Shown: one piece after another, positions 1 to 8,242 of the stretch
Layout of the letters: every line of letters begins with the position of its first letter
Numbering within the stretch: the stretch's first letter is position 1
Assembly: GCA_049613665.1 (NCBI GenBank)
Contig: JBMZCV010000144.1
Span: 1 to 13,092, forward strand
DNA: 13,092 bases
Source: JBMZCV01 sp049613665
GTDB lineage: Bacteria; Bacteroidota; Bacteroidia; Chitinophagales; UBA2359
Reading direction: 5' to 3'
Notes under the pieces: generated by a model
Seen by the model: only the letters and a program-made list of their open reading frames with translations
Databases searched by the model: none
What the model was told of the DNA's origin: nothing
Translations under genes and position numbers: made by a program

Positions 1-165
1 TAACAAAATATCCATTTAACTAACCTGACGGCTATGGTGATAACACCAACAAGGGCATGTCGTTCTTTTTTAGTATTTAGGTGGAAGGCACTTTTAAAGT
101 GCCTTCCACCTCGATTATCATAACATTTTTATGATACAAACCTTAAAAACTTAGATTACAGTGTA
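1..165. mobile_element. Partial inverted-repeat element (right end), related to the element at 11721-11950
   Basis: The last 19 bases (147-165) match the right terminus of the complete element (11932-11950) at 17 of 19 positions, and the final ten, ttacagtgta, are identical. A perfect palindrome (79-111) ends 54 nt before this terminus; in the complete element a palindrome ends 58 nt before its terminus. The stretch before the palindrome (catgtcgttctttttt) also resembles the matching stretch of the complete element (tatgtcatttcttcttt). Positions 24-60 are clearly richer in G+C than the surrounding DNA. The left terminus would lie outside the window, so the ends and target duplication cannot be checked. 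No coding sequence is visible. That it is mobile is inferred from the similarity. Confidence 0.5.
79..111. repeat. 33-bp perfect palindrome, REP-like
   Basis: Two 16-nt arms (aggtggaaggcacttt and its exact complement) surround a single central t. The arms are much richer in G+C than the flanks and would form a very stable cruciform or RNA hairpin. No T-run follows and no gene ends just before it, so it is more likely a dispersed repeat part than a terminator. It occupies the same place in its element as the palindrome at 11868-11892. Confidence 0.8.
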
Positions 166-792
166 TTAGCTATCAAATGTTAATTTCTTTTTTGGCCAAA
201 AATTTAGATAATACTTTTTTTTCTAAGTTGGAACACCCAGCATTTGTAAGTTTTGTCATTTCTTTTTGGTAAAAAATAATATATCTCCCTATTCGAAAGT
301 TTTTTTGTTAAACTGAGAATATCTCTATTTAGCAAGTGGACAAAAATAAATGATAATATATATTAGTTATCAAAACTGTTCTTCAAAATTCTACAATTTT
401 ACAAAGATATACAAAAACATTTTTAACAGCTTTCCAAAGCAAAATTTTAGACCAAAAAGCTTTTTATAAAAAACGGAAATAGCTACCTTTTGATGCCTCT
501 ATATTTGTTTGTTTTTTGACAAACGCAAGTTTTTATTTTTTTACTTAAAAATGTATGCCTTTCTGCTTATTACACGTCTAATATAAATAAAGAAGGTTTT
601 ATTTAAAAAAAAAGCACTGACTAACAACCATCACGACAATGTCAAAAACACACAAACATAGCTTTTCGCTAAAAAAAAAGGCATTTATCTAATCCTTTAG
701 CAAAAAAAAATTTGTTTTTTTTACAAAAATAAACTAAAGAAAGGAAACTAAATTAGCGAAAAATTCGTTTTTAAAAAAAAGATACAAAGGAT
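166..792. other. Long AT-rich intergenic region upstream of the sigma factor gene; no gene seen
   Basis: This stretch is very AT-rich with many A and T runs. No substantial open reading frame and no tRNA or rRNA signature is visible. It contains a 12-bp palindrome aaaaagcttttt (454-465). A match to the Bacteroidota -7 consensus TAnnTTTG (tatatttg, 500-507) has no TTG at the expected -33 distance, so no promoter is called. The sigma factor promoter presumably lies here. The bases just before its ATG include aaagga, a weak ribosome-binding candidate. Confidence 0.5.
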
Positions 793-1659
793 ATGAGGCA
801 ATTAAAAATTCATACACAAATTACAAAACGTGACAGTTTGTCACTAGAAAAATATCTTCAAGATATTAGCAAAATTGAACTTTTGACCGCAGACCAAGAA
901 GTTCAATTAGCTAAACGCATCAAAACAGGCGATGAAGAAGCTTTGGACGAACTGACAAAAGCAAACCTTCGATTTGTTGTTTCTGTGGCGAAACAATATC
1001 AAAATCAAGGACTAACACTTAGCGACCTAATTAATGAAGGTAATGTCGGATTAATAAAAGCAGCCAAACGATTTGATGAAACAAAAGGTTTCAAGTTTAT
1101 TTCATATGCTGTTTGGTGGATTCGACAGGCTATTATGCAAGCTTTAGTAGAGCAATCTCGGATTGTGCGGCTGCCACTCAACAAAATTGATGCTTATCAA
1201 AAACTGACAAAAGAACTCGCCATATTTTTGCAAACCAACCAACGCAAACCAAGTACTGCTGAATTAGCACAACTCGTTGGTATGAGTGTAAAAGATGTTC
1301 AACAATTATTAAAAATTAATGGCAAACACCTTTCTATTGATGCACCACTAGATGAAGAAACCGATAGTTTATCGCTCATTGACAAGCTGTTTATGGACGA
1401 TGGACAAGGGCCAGACAATAAGCTTATGTCGGAATCTTTGCGAAATGAAGTGAAAGAAGCATTGTCGGTTTTGCCAAAACGAGAAGCTCAAATTATTGAA
1501 AGCTATTTTGGATTGAACAATAGCGGTGCGATGTCATTAGAAGATATTGCCTTGCGATTTGATTTGACAAGAGAACGAGTAAGACAAATTAAAGAGCGAG
1601 CAATTAGACGATTGCGTAAAACTTCTCGCAGTGGTTCACTCAAAACTTACTTGGGATAA
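793..1659 (+). CDS. rpoD: RNA polymerase primary (group 1) sigma factor, RpoD/SigA type
   Basis: This 288-aa sigma-70 protein directs core RNA polymerase to housekeeping promoters. It opens with MRQLKI, and the sigma-70 core begins at about residue 15 (SLSLEKYLQDI) with no region 1.1, as is usual in Bacteroidota. Region 2 contains DLINEGNVGLIKAAKRFD (from residue 78) and KGFKFISYAVWWIRQAI (98-114), the core-binding and -10-recognition/melting segments. Region 3 covers roughly residues 150-200. Region 4 has the -35-recognition helix-turn-helix SLEDIALRFDLTRERVRQIK (248-267) followed by an R-rich helix and the C-terminus LKTYLG. The length is normal for the phylum. A hairpin terminator follows, so it is probably a single-gene transcript. 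The linker between regions 2 and 3 looks more divergent than in typical homologues, so it could be one of two primary-like sigmas; only the whole genome would tell. Confidence 0.95.
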   Translation: MRQLKIHTQITKRDSLSLEKYLQDISKIELLTADQEVQLAKRIKTGDEEALDELTKANLRFVVSVAKQYQNQGLTLSDLINEGNVGLIKAAKRFDETKGFKFISYAVWWIRQAIMQALVEQSRIVRLPLNKIDAYQKLTKELAIFLQTNQRKPSTAELAQLVGMSVKDVQQLLKINGKHLSIDAPLDEETDSLSLIDKLFMDDGQGPDNKLMSESLRNEVKEALSVLPKREAQIIESYFGLNNSGAMSLEDIALRFDLTRERVRQIKERAIRRLRKTSRSGSLKTYLG

Positions 1660-1701
1660 TTCATTTGTTATCGACAAGTTTTTTTGCACATAAACAATAT
1701 T

Positions 1702-1743
1702 AAGCAACTTTTGGTTTTCATACCAAAAGTTGCTTTTATTTTG
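1702..1743 (+). terminator. Intrinsic terminator of the sigma factor gene
   Basis: A perfect 14-bp stem (aagcaacttttggt, 1702-1715, with its complement at 1722-1735) closes a 6-nt loop and is followed by a T-rich tail. It lies 43 nt after the sigma factor stop codon and 180 nt before tamB, which separates the two transcription units. The rest of 1660-1924 is AT-rich with no recognisable gene and no confident promoter. Confidence 0.85.
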
Positions 1744-1924
1744 CAATCTTGCTTATTTAATTTTCATATAAATACACAAAATCCTTTTGAAAAAATAAAT
1801 ACTACCTTTTCGCATTTTTTAACTTTTTATCGCTATCTTTTTGCTTTTGTTCTGCGTTTTTTTTATAAAAGTAGGAACATTATTCTAATAATACACTTCT
1901 CTGAACAAAATAAGTAAATAACTT

Positions 1925-4900
1925 TTGACTATACGAAAAACCATTATCGTGTTACTTGTTACTATCGCAACAATACTTTTATTGTTTGTGCTTGCTATTA
2001 TTGGTTTACAACAACCCAAAGTTCAAAATTACTTAGTTGAACAAGCTACTCATTTTTTGAGTAAAAAATATGATACCCAAATCAGCTTATCCAATATTGA
2101 TATTAATATATTTAGCCATATTGTTTTAAATGATGTTTTTGTTCAAGATTGGGATTGTGATACGCTTTTATACGCCAAAACATTGGAAATAGATATTGCA
2201 AAGTTAGCTTTACTAAAAAAAGAACTTTTGATTAATGATATTATAATCAATAATTTACACATTAATTTAATTCGACATCAAAATGAAGAATGGTACAATT
2301 ATCAATATCCATTTGTGCTTCCTTCTTCTATTAAAAAAAATATTAGCATAGAAAAAAACAAGCCAATTAGTGAAACCGATACGCTGAAAAATGGCTTTAA
2401 AATATTGTTAGATGTAGAGCAAATTAAGCTTAAAAATACCAATTTTAGATTAAAAAATGGACGTTCAGATTTATTTGTTAAACTAACAAAACTAGATATT
2501 GATGTTTCTTGTTTAGACATCTATCACAATGAGTTAGAAATTAGTCAAGTTTTGATAGAACAGCCAGATGTTTCTTTGCGAATTGCTCCTAAAGTTTTAA
2601 GCTCAGATACAAGCCAATATTATGACTATAATTTGCCTGTGGGCATTACTCCTCCTGAATGGCTATTTTTTGTCAATGATGCCACTTTGAGAGATGGCAG
2701 ATTTCGTCTAACATCTGGCAACGATACATTGTTATATGAAAATGCTATCAATTTTAACCAAATGGATGTAACCGATATTAACATTCATCTTCAAAATGTC
2801 GACATTGCTGATGATATTGTTCAAGGTTATGTCAAAAAGTTGCAAGCAAAAGAACAAGCAGGCTTTATAATTGAAAGTTTAACGGCAGATGTGCTTTTTA
2901 GTCCTAAAAAATTGATTTTGTCCAATGCAAAACTCATTACTCCAAATAGCTATATTACAGATTATGTTGGCTTACATTACAAAAGCTTGCGAAATTTTTA
3001 TGACTTTGTAAATCGTGTAAAACTAGACACTGATTTCAAAAATACTCATTTTACTTTTGCAGATATTGGACATTTTGCAAGAGCTTTGCACAAGGTAAAA
3101 TATATACATCAACGGCAAGATGAAAAAATTACGTTGTCTGGGCAAATAAGCGATAAAATCAGCAAAATAAAAGGCGAAAACTTGATTGTTAAGATTGGAA
3201 ATAGTATAGCAAAAGGCGATATTCGTATGCGTGGCTTGCCCGATTTTTTTAATTCCAATATAGATTTTAAAGTAGATTATTTGAATACCAACATTCAAGA
3301 AATTCGATACATTTTGCCCGACATTTCTATTCCTCAAAATTTCGATAAATTAGGCAATTTAGCTTTTAAAGGAAGATTTACAGGGTTTCCAAATGATTTT
3401 GTGGCAGAAGGCTATTTAAAAACCGATGTTGGCCAAGTCAAGTCAGATTTAAAAATGCTTATTCAAGCCAATGAACTCCCAATTTATTCTGGGGAACTTA
3501 ATGTAGAAAATTTCGATATTGGAAAATGGTTTGATAAGAGTAAGCAGTTAGGAAAAATAACATTTAATTCTAAGATAAATGGAAAAGGCTTACATCAAAA
3601 TGATTTAGATGTAAATGCTAAAGGAATTGTCAATGATATAACCTTTAATAATTATACTTTTAGAGATATTGATATTGATGGACATTTCGCAAAAAAGCTG
3701 TTTCGAGGTGGTATTACGATTGATGACCCCAACATACAACTCGATTTTCAAGGTTTAGTAGATATGAATAATGCTATTCCAGCATATGAATTTGATGCGA
3801 AGGTGCGAAAAATTCATTTGCAAGCACTACATTTATTAGATAAGGAAAAAGTAAAAGATGACATCATTTTAGCAGGCACAACACAGCTCAAACTAAAAGG
3901 CAATGATATTGATAATATCGTGGGGCAAGCCGATTTTCAGCAAGTCGTTTTCACTAAAGGAGACCAAAATGTAAGGATTAAAAATATTGAAATCTCATCT
4001 TCTTTAACAAATGATTTGAGAGAAGCAAGTATAGTATCTGATTTAATTAATGCCAATTTTGAAGGAAAATTTGAATTTAAGTATATTGTTAATGCCATAA
4101 ACAACTATTTGTATGCCTATTTTCCCTATCAATTTAAATACAAAACTTATACCAACCCACAGCAATTAAGTTTTGAATTGGATTTCAAAAAAGAAATTTT
4201 ACCGCTCATTCAAGTATTTGTTCCAAAAGTTTTAAATATTGATAGTGGTGCTTTTGCTCAAGGAGAACTCAATACTTTGAGTAAAAAAATGAAGCTTACA
4301 GCAAATATCCCTAAGCTGTTGTATGACAAAACAAATATTAATCATTTCAAATTAGAGGCAGATTCCAACGCCGAACAAATTAATTTTTATACCCTTGCCG
4401 ATACTATCGAAACGGCTAACTTTGTGTTGCCGACTGCTTATCTGCAAGGCAACATAAAAGACAATAGCATTGATTTTGATTTGAACATTGCACAAGATAC
4501 TGCTGCCAATCACTTGTTTGTAAATGGCTTATTGTTTTCTAAATCTGATACTTTAAAACTAATTTTTAAGGAAACTGAAATACTTATTAAAAACAAAAAA
4601 TGGGAAGCAAATACAGGCATTTTCACCTATAAAGATAAAAACTTTTTTGAGATTGAAGATATGATACTTTCGCAAGGTGAGCAGTTGATTACGCTTAGAA
4701 GCCAGCCAAATGAAACATATAACAATTTAAGCGAATTATTGTTAGTAAACATAAATTTAAGCGATTTTGATTATATACCTGCCATTCGCAACATGAAACT
4801 AGAAGCTATTTTAAATGGAAATTTAAGCGTAATAGATATTTTTGGAATGCAGCAAATTGAAGCCGATGTATTGGCTAAAGACTTTGTTTTTAATGGTCAA

Positions 4901-6787
4901 AAAATTGGCGATTTAAAGGCACAAGCTATTAAAAAGAAAACCGAAAATTTGGTTGCTTTAAGTGGTGCAGTAAAAAATAAAAATTATGAACTAGATATTA
5001 ATGGAAATCTATTGTTACCTAAAGGTAGTACTCCTACTTTCGATAGCTTAAAACTCGACATTAAACATGGAAAATTAGCTTTTATAGAATCTTTTGTAGG
5101 CAGTTTTATATCAAATACATCTGGAAATCTGGAAGGCCGTATTTATTTTGATGGAGTTGTTAATCAACCCAATATCAACGGATTTGTAAAAGTTTTAGAT
5201 GGAAAAACAACTGTCGACTATTTAGGAACAACTTATGATATAGAAAATCAGATAATAAATTTTAACAAAAAAAGAATTGATATTAATAATCAAAAAATAA
5301 CAGATAAAAATAAAAATGAAGCTTTTCTCAATGGCTTTTTAAACTTAAACGACTATAAAAATTTGAGCATCAACCTAAATATCAACACTTCAAATTTTTT
5401 ATTTATGGATACTAAGTTTGAAGATAATGAGCTGTTTTATGGCACAGCTTATGGCGATGGCCAAGTTACTTTTCGAGGCCCTTTGTCGAAAATTGAGATA
5501 GGAGTTAAAGCCAAATCTAACAAAGGAACAAATATTTATTTGCCTATTTCCTATGAAGAAGAAGTATCAAGCGAAGACGGATTTTATAGGTTTATTAACA
5601 AAACAGAAGCTAAAAAAGAAAAGCAAATTGACCTAACACCAAATATCAGTTCCTCTGGCTACAAAATGAATTTTGATTTTGATATTACACCAGATGCCGA
5701 AATTCAAATTATTTTCGACCGACAAGCAGGCGATATAATGAAAGGCAGAGGTGCTGGCAATATTAAAATGGAAATTAGCACCATCAACAATTATATTTTT
5801 GATATATTTGGAGATTATGTTATTGACAAAGGTAGCTATTTGTTTACGCTTCAAAATGTCGTTAACAAGTATTTTACGGTCGAAAAAGGCAGTACGGTTT
5901 CTTTCAAAGGTGATCCTTATCAAGCTTTGCTAAATGTAAAGGCAATATATGAAGTAAATACCAATCGGAAAAACTTGTTGAGCGACATCGAACAAGTTGC
6001 CTTTGAAACAGAAGCAGATATCAAGAAACGTGTTCCGTTTAATGTTTATCTCAATATGACAGGTTCATTATTAAATCCAAACATAAAATTTAACATAAAA
6101 CAAGCTAATAATAACAATTCAAGAGTTGATTTTCTTGTCACTCAAAAACTACGAGATATGGTCGCTAACAATCAGAATGAACTCAATAAACAAATTTTTG
6201 GGCTGCTTGTTTTTAATCAATTTATGCCTGCCGAAGAATTTGAGCTAGACCTACAATCTGGTGTAAATACAACCGTTAGCGAGTTGCTTTCCAATTATTT
6301 AAATAGTTTTTTGAATGATGCAATTACAAATGTGATTCCAGATAGCGAACTCAACGTCAATTGGCGAAACTATAACACGACAGAAAGTAATAATATTGAC
6401 AATTATAATCGAAACGAAATAGAAGTAAATTTCACAAAACGACTTTTCAATGATAGAATGTCGGTAAATATTGGCGGAAATGTTGATGTTGGCAATCAAT
6501 ATGCAGCGGCAGAAGACCGTGTAGCACTTGCTTATGATTTTATTATTGAATATAATATTACACCTGATGGAAAATACAAACTTAAAGCTTTCAATAAGTA
6601 TGATTACGATATTTTTAGTGGCGATTTCACAAAAACAGGTGCAAGCATTAGCGTCAGTCAAGAATTTGATAGCTTCAAAGATTTGCTGCAAAACAAAGAA
6701 CGCAAAAGAAAACGCAAGCAAAAGGCAAAAGAAAAACGAAAAGAAATTGAAGAGCAAATGAAAGCAATTGAAGCCGAAAATAAATAA
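1925..6787 (+). CDS. tamB: Translocation and assembly module protein TamB (DUF490 family)
   Basis: This is a 1620-aa envelope protein. A short cytoplasmic N-terminus (TIRK) leads into one membrane anchor at about residues 6-27 (rich in I, L and V). A very long repetitive beta-rich region follows, with AsmA-like blocks near the start (IDINIFSHIVLNDVFVQD at about 58-75). The conserved TamB domain fills roughly the last 450 residues, including GDPYQALLNVKAIYE near 1329 and FGLLVFNQFMP near 1424. TamB-type proteins bridge the periplasm and are tied to outer-membrane protein insertion and lipid transport. The length is normal for Bacteroidota. The final 39 residues are a highly charged K/R/E-rich tail, probably a helix. 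The start is TTG at 1925: an in-frame TAA lies two codons upstream and no in-frame ATG occurs before the anchor. It converges with the gene at 6842-7708 across 54 bp. Confidence 0.92.
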   Translation: MTIRKTIIVLLVTIATILLLFVLAIIGLQQPKVQNYLVEQATHFLSKKYDTQISLSNIDINIFSHIVLNDVFVQDWDCDTLLYAKTLEIDIAKLALLKKELLINDIIINNLHINLIRHQNEEWYNYQYPFVLPSSIKKNISIEKNKPISETDTLKNGFKILLDVEQIKLKNTNFRLKNGRSDLFVKLTKLDIDVSCLDIYHNELEISQVLIEQPDVSLRIAPKVLSSDTSQYYDYNLPVGITPPEWLFFVNDATLRDGRFRLTSGNDTLLYENAINFNQMDVTDINIHLQNVDIADDIVQGYVKKLQAKEQAGFIIESLTADVLFSPKKLILSNAKLITPNSYITDYVGLHYKSLRNFYDFVNRVKLDTDFKNTHFTFADIGHFARALHKVKYIHQRQDEKITLSGQISDKISKIKGENLIVKIGNSIAKGDIRMRGLPDFFNSNIDFKVDYLNTNIQEIRYILPDISIPQNFDKLGNLAFKGRFTGFPNDFVAEGYLKTDVGQVKSDLKMLIQANELPIYSGELNVENFDIGKWFDKSKQLGKITFNSKINGKGLHQNDLDVNAKGIVNDITFNNYTFRDIDIDGHFAKKLFRGGITIDDPNIQLDFQGLVDMNNAIPAYEFDAKVRKIHLQALHLLDKEKVKDDIILAGTTQLKLKGNDIDNIVGQADFQQVVFTKGDQNVRIKNIEISSSLTNDLREASIVSDLINANFEGKFEFKYIVNAINNYLYAYFPYQFKYKTYTNPQQLSFELDFKKEILPLIQVFVPKVLNIDSGAFAQGELNTLSKKMKLTANIPKLLYDKTNINHFKLEADSNAEQINFYTLADTIETANFVLPTAYLQGNIKDNSIDFDLNIAQDTAANHLFVNGLLFSKSDTLKLIFKETEILIKNKKWEANTGIFTYKDKNFFEIEDMILSQGEQLITLRSQPNETYNNLSELLLVNINLSDFDYIPAIRNMKLEAILNGNLSVIDIFGMQQIEADVLAKDFVFNGQKIGDLKAQAIKKKTENLVALSGAVKNKNYELDINGNLLLPKGSTPTFDSLKLDIKHGKLAFIESFVGSFISNTSGNLEGRIYFDGVVNQPNINGFVKVLDGKTTVDYLGTTYDIENQIINFNKKRIDINNQKITDKNKNEAFLNGFLNLNDYKNLSINLNINTSNFLFMDTKFEDNELFYGTAYGDGQVTFRGPLSKIEIGVKAKSNKGTNIYLPISYEEEVSSEDGFYRFINKTEAKKEKQIDLTPNISSSGYKMNFDFDITPDAEIQIIFDRQAGDIMKGRGAGNIKMEISTINNYIFDIFGDYVIDKGSYLFTLQNVVNKYFTVEKGSTVSFKGDPYQALLNVKAIYEVNTNRKNLLSDIEQVAFETEADIKKRVPFNVYLNMTGSLLNPNIKFNIKQANNNNSRVDFLVTQKLRDMVANNQNELNKQIFGLLVFNQFMPAEEFELDLQSGVNTTVSELLSNYLNSFLNDAITNVIPDSELNVNWRNYNTTESNNIDNYNRNEIEVNFTKRLFNDRMSVNIGGNVDVGNQYAAAEDRVALAYDFIIEYNITPDGKYKLKAFNKYDYDIFSGDFTKTGASISVSQEFDSFKDLLQNKERKRKRKQKAKEKRKEIEEQMKAIEAENK

Positions 6788-6841
6788 TTTAAACATTAAG
6801 CTACATCTAACTTTGATTTACAAACTATATTGTTTTTTATT

Positions 6842-7708
6842 TCACCTTCGTTCAAAAACTAAAATATTGCCTCTCTCCTTTCGCCCTTCATTTGAAATAT
6901 ATAAGTTTCCTTTTTCATCAAAAGTGATGCCTTCAGGTTGTGCAAACAAATGGCGAGGCAATCGAAAAGCAGCCTTGAATTTCAGATTTTCGGAATAAAT
7001 AGCTAAGGCTTTACCGACGCTTGAAACAATGTATATATTATTATCAATTGGAGAAACTGCAATGCCAGAAGGCTTAAATTTTCCAATCATATTTTGACCT
7101 AAAAAATCTCCAATTTCTTGCTCGGATATTTTCAAAAATATATCTTTCAATATCTTTTCCTTTGACAAATCAAAACTATAGATATAACGCCAAGATTTTT
7201 CGTGTGTTTTATAGCCTGTTTGTTCTTTACAAGCCGTCAGCAAAATATTTTTTTTAGCATAATAACACAAACTTTCCATATCGTTTTTCACAGAAAAAGG
7301 CAAACGATATTTTTGCACTTTTTTATTATATTCGCTTTTATTTATTTTATAAATAACTCCTTTGCCTTCTATTACATAAATATTATTTTCAGCTATTGCG
7401 ATACCTTCATAGTCTCTTTTTTTTCCAAAATCAACTTTATCAATTATTTTGCCTGTTTCCCCATCAATAATATATACCAAAGCTTCTTCGTCATTTATGG
7501 CTGCCAAACGACCTTTTCCGAAATAGCTCAAACCCGAAATTTCGAGCAATTTCTTAGACAAAACAAGCTTTTTATCGACTTTTGTTAAATCATATTTAGG
7601 CATAATAGTTGCTGTTTTATTTGTTTTTTGATAAGCCTTTTTTTTGTGGCAAAAATTATTGAGTAAAACAAAACAAGTTAGTGATAGTATTAAGAAATAT
7701 TTAGTCAT
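6842..7708 (-). CDS. SdiA-regulated/YjiK-type beta-propeller protein, exported
   Basis: This is a 288-aa protein. A hydrophobic N-terminal segment (residues 4-19) ends at a cysteine (LNNFC, C20) followed by KKK. This suggests export and perhaps lipidation, but NNF is a poor lipobox, so the lipoprotein call is unsure. The rest carries repeated beta-propeller motifs of the SdiA-regulated family: LEISGLSY (55-62), DYEGIAI, DMESLCY, FKPSGIAVSP and QPEGITFDEKGNLYISNEG. The alternation of E-G/S-G loops and blades is typical of this family. The biochemical role is not established; relatives are thought to be envelope or surface calcium-binding propellers. The start at 7708 was chosen because the signal segment begins there. 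An open extension to 7816 adds 36 residues that would place a charged stretch before the signal segment. Confidence 0.82.
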   Translation of the reverse strand: MTKYFLILSLTCFVLLNNFCHKKKAYQKTNKTATIMPKYDLTKVDKKLVLSKKLLEISGLSYFGKGRLAAINDEEALVYIIDGETGKIIDKVDFGKKRDYEGIAIAENNIYVIEGKGVIYKINKSEYNKKVQKYRLPFSVKNDMESLCYYAKKNILLTACKEQTGYKTHEKSWRYIYSFDLSKEKILKDIFLKISEQEIGDFLGQNMIGKFKPSGIAVSPIDNNIYIVSSVGKALAIYSENLKFKAAFRLPRHLFAQPEGITFDEKGNLYISNEGRKERGNILVFERR

Positions 7709-7903
7709 AATATGGTTTGTTGCATATAAGGTATGTCTTCTAAAAAGTGCCTTTTTTGTTGAACCAAGAATAGCTGACATTTGATGGAAGATAATCCAAA
7801 AATTATTATTTAGCAAATCAAGTTGTTGTACTATTTTAATACAATGATTCTGACATTTTTTATAACAATTGTCAGTTTAATAAAAAATACCTTTTGGCAA
7901 GAA

Positions 7904-7982
7904 AAACATACTATTTTTCAGTTCAAAAGGCTATAAAATTTGCAAATAGTGGCCACCTTAGCCTAAAAAAAATAGTATGTTT
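7904..7982. repeat. 15-bp inverted repeat with a structured 49-nt loop
   Basis: The arms aaacatactattttt (7904-7918) and its exact complement (7968-7982) enclose 49 nt. The loop contains a nested 5-bp pair, aggct (7928-7932) with agcct (7960-7964), and the 8-nt palindrome gtggccac. This could be a small repeat element, a cruciform or an RNA structure. No target duplication was found. Confidence 0.6.
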
Positions 7983-8147
7983 AAGTCTTTGATAAAAAAA
8001 CATATAAATGTCCGAACTATTGGTTAATATAAAACTTCAAAAAGAAAAACACAATTACAAAACAACTAAAATTAGTTAAAAACTATTTTTCTTGCCCAAA
8101 AACTAAAAAAGAACATTAATTTTCTTTTTATTTTCAGAAAAAAACGG

Positions 8148-8155
8148 TATTTTTG
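8148..8155 (+). promoter_or_regulatory. Putative -7 box (TAnnTTTG) for the DUF4132 unit
   Basis: The sequence tattttttg-like box here reads tatttttg, an exact match to the Bacteroidota -7 consensus TAnnTTTG, 87 nt before the first ATG of the unit. No clear TTG is present at the -33 position, only T-rich sequence, so the promoter is tentative. Its second base starts the left arm of the 17-bp dyad at 8149-8196. Confidence 0.4.
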
Positions 8156-8196
8156 TATCATCAATAGCTTTTTATAACAATTGATGATACAAAAAT
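8149..8196. repeat. 17-bp perfect dyad upstream of the DUF4132 unit; possible operator or leader hairpin
   Basis: The arms atttttgtatcatcaat (8149-8165) and its exact complement (8180-8196) flank a 14-nt loop. The dyad overlaps the putative -7 box and would span the transcription start, leaving 46 nt to the ATG at 8243. It could be an operator or the 5' hairpin of the mRNA. It is not followed by a T-run that would make a simple rightward terminator. The symmetry is seen directly; the regulatory role is inferred. Confidence 0.7.
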
Positions 8197-8242
8197 TTTG
8201 ACTAAAAAGCATTATATAACATTTAAATAAAAATCGCAAACC

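Larger units (their letters stand above)
7709..8242. other. Dyad-rich divergent intergenic region
   Basis: This 534-bp AT-rich region lies between the starts of the exported propeller gene (-) and the DUF4132 unit (+). No convincing gene is seen. It holds a small hairpin (ctgaca...tgtcag, 7850-7876), a 15-bp inverted repeat with a long loop (7904-7982), an 11-bp inverted pair (ggcaagaaaaa at 7896-7906 and its complement at 8086-8096), a 14-nt palindrome aactaaaattagtt, a 17-bp dyad (8149-8196), and a 15-nt direct repeat tttttataacaattg at 7857-7871 and 8169-8183. The promoters of both flanking genes should be here. Confidence 0.6.

Noticed and set aside
24..60. Possible start of a 5S rRNA or the tail of an upstream protein
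   Set aside because: The stretch cctgacggctat loosely resembles a 5S 5' end, but the following bases do not fit conserved 5S loops. One frame gives a short peptide but has a stop just before it. A repeat-element body explains it better.
79..111. Rho-independent terminator of a gene to the left
   Set aside because: It has no T-run directly after the stem, no identifiable gene end close before it, and it matches the position of the palindrome in the complete element.
1684..1917. 77-codon ORF after the sigma factor gene
   Set aside because: It begins with TTG, runs through the intrinsic terminator stem and is composed of F/I/L-rich low-complexity AT sequence. No homology pattern is recognised.
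6299..6796. 165-codon antisense ORF over the end of tamB, and other antisense ORFs within tamB and the DUF4132 gene
   Set aside because: They lie opposite well-supported coding regions, have C/F/I-rich translations without family motifs, and arise from AT-rich codon use on the true strand.
7202..7588. 128-codon plus-strand ORF
   Set aside because: It is a shadow of the minus-strand beta-propeller gene, with an F/I/S/C-rich translation.
7709..7816. 36-codon N-terminal extension of the SdiA-regulated-type gene
   Set aside because: It would place a charged stretch in front of an obvious signal segment; the ATG at 7708 fits an exported protein.
7892..8102. Complete second MITE bounded by ttttggcaagaaaaa
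   Set aside because: The outer ends match only with an indel and no target duplication is seen; it is kept only as a low-level observation.
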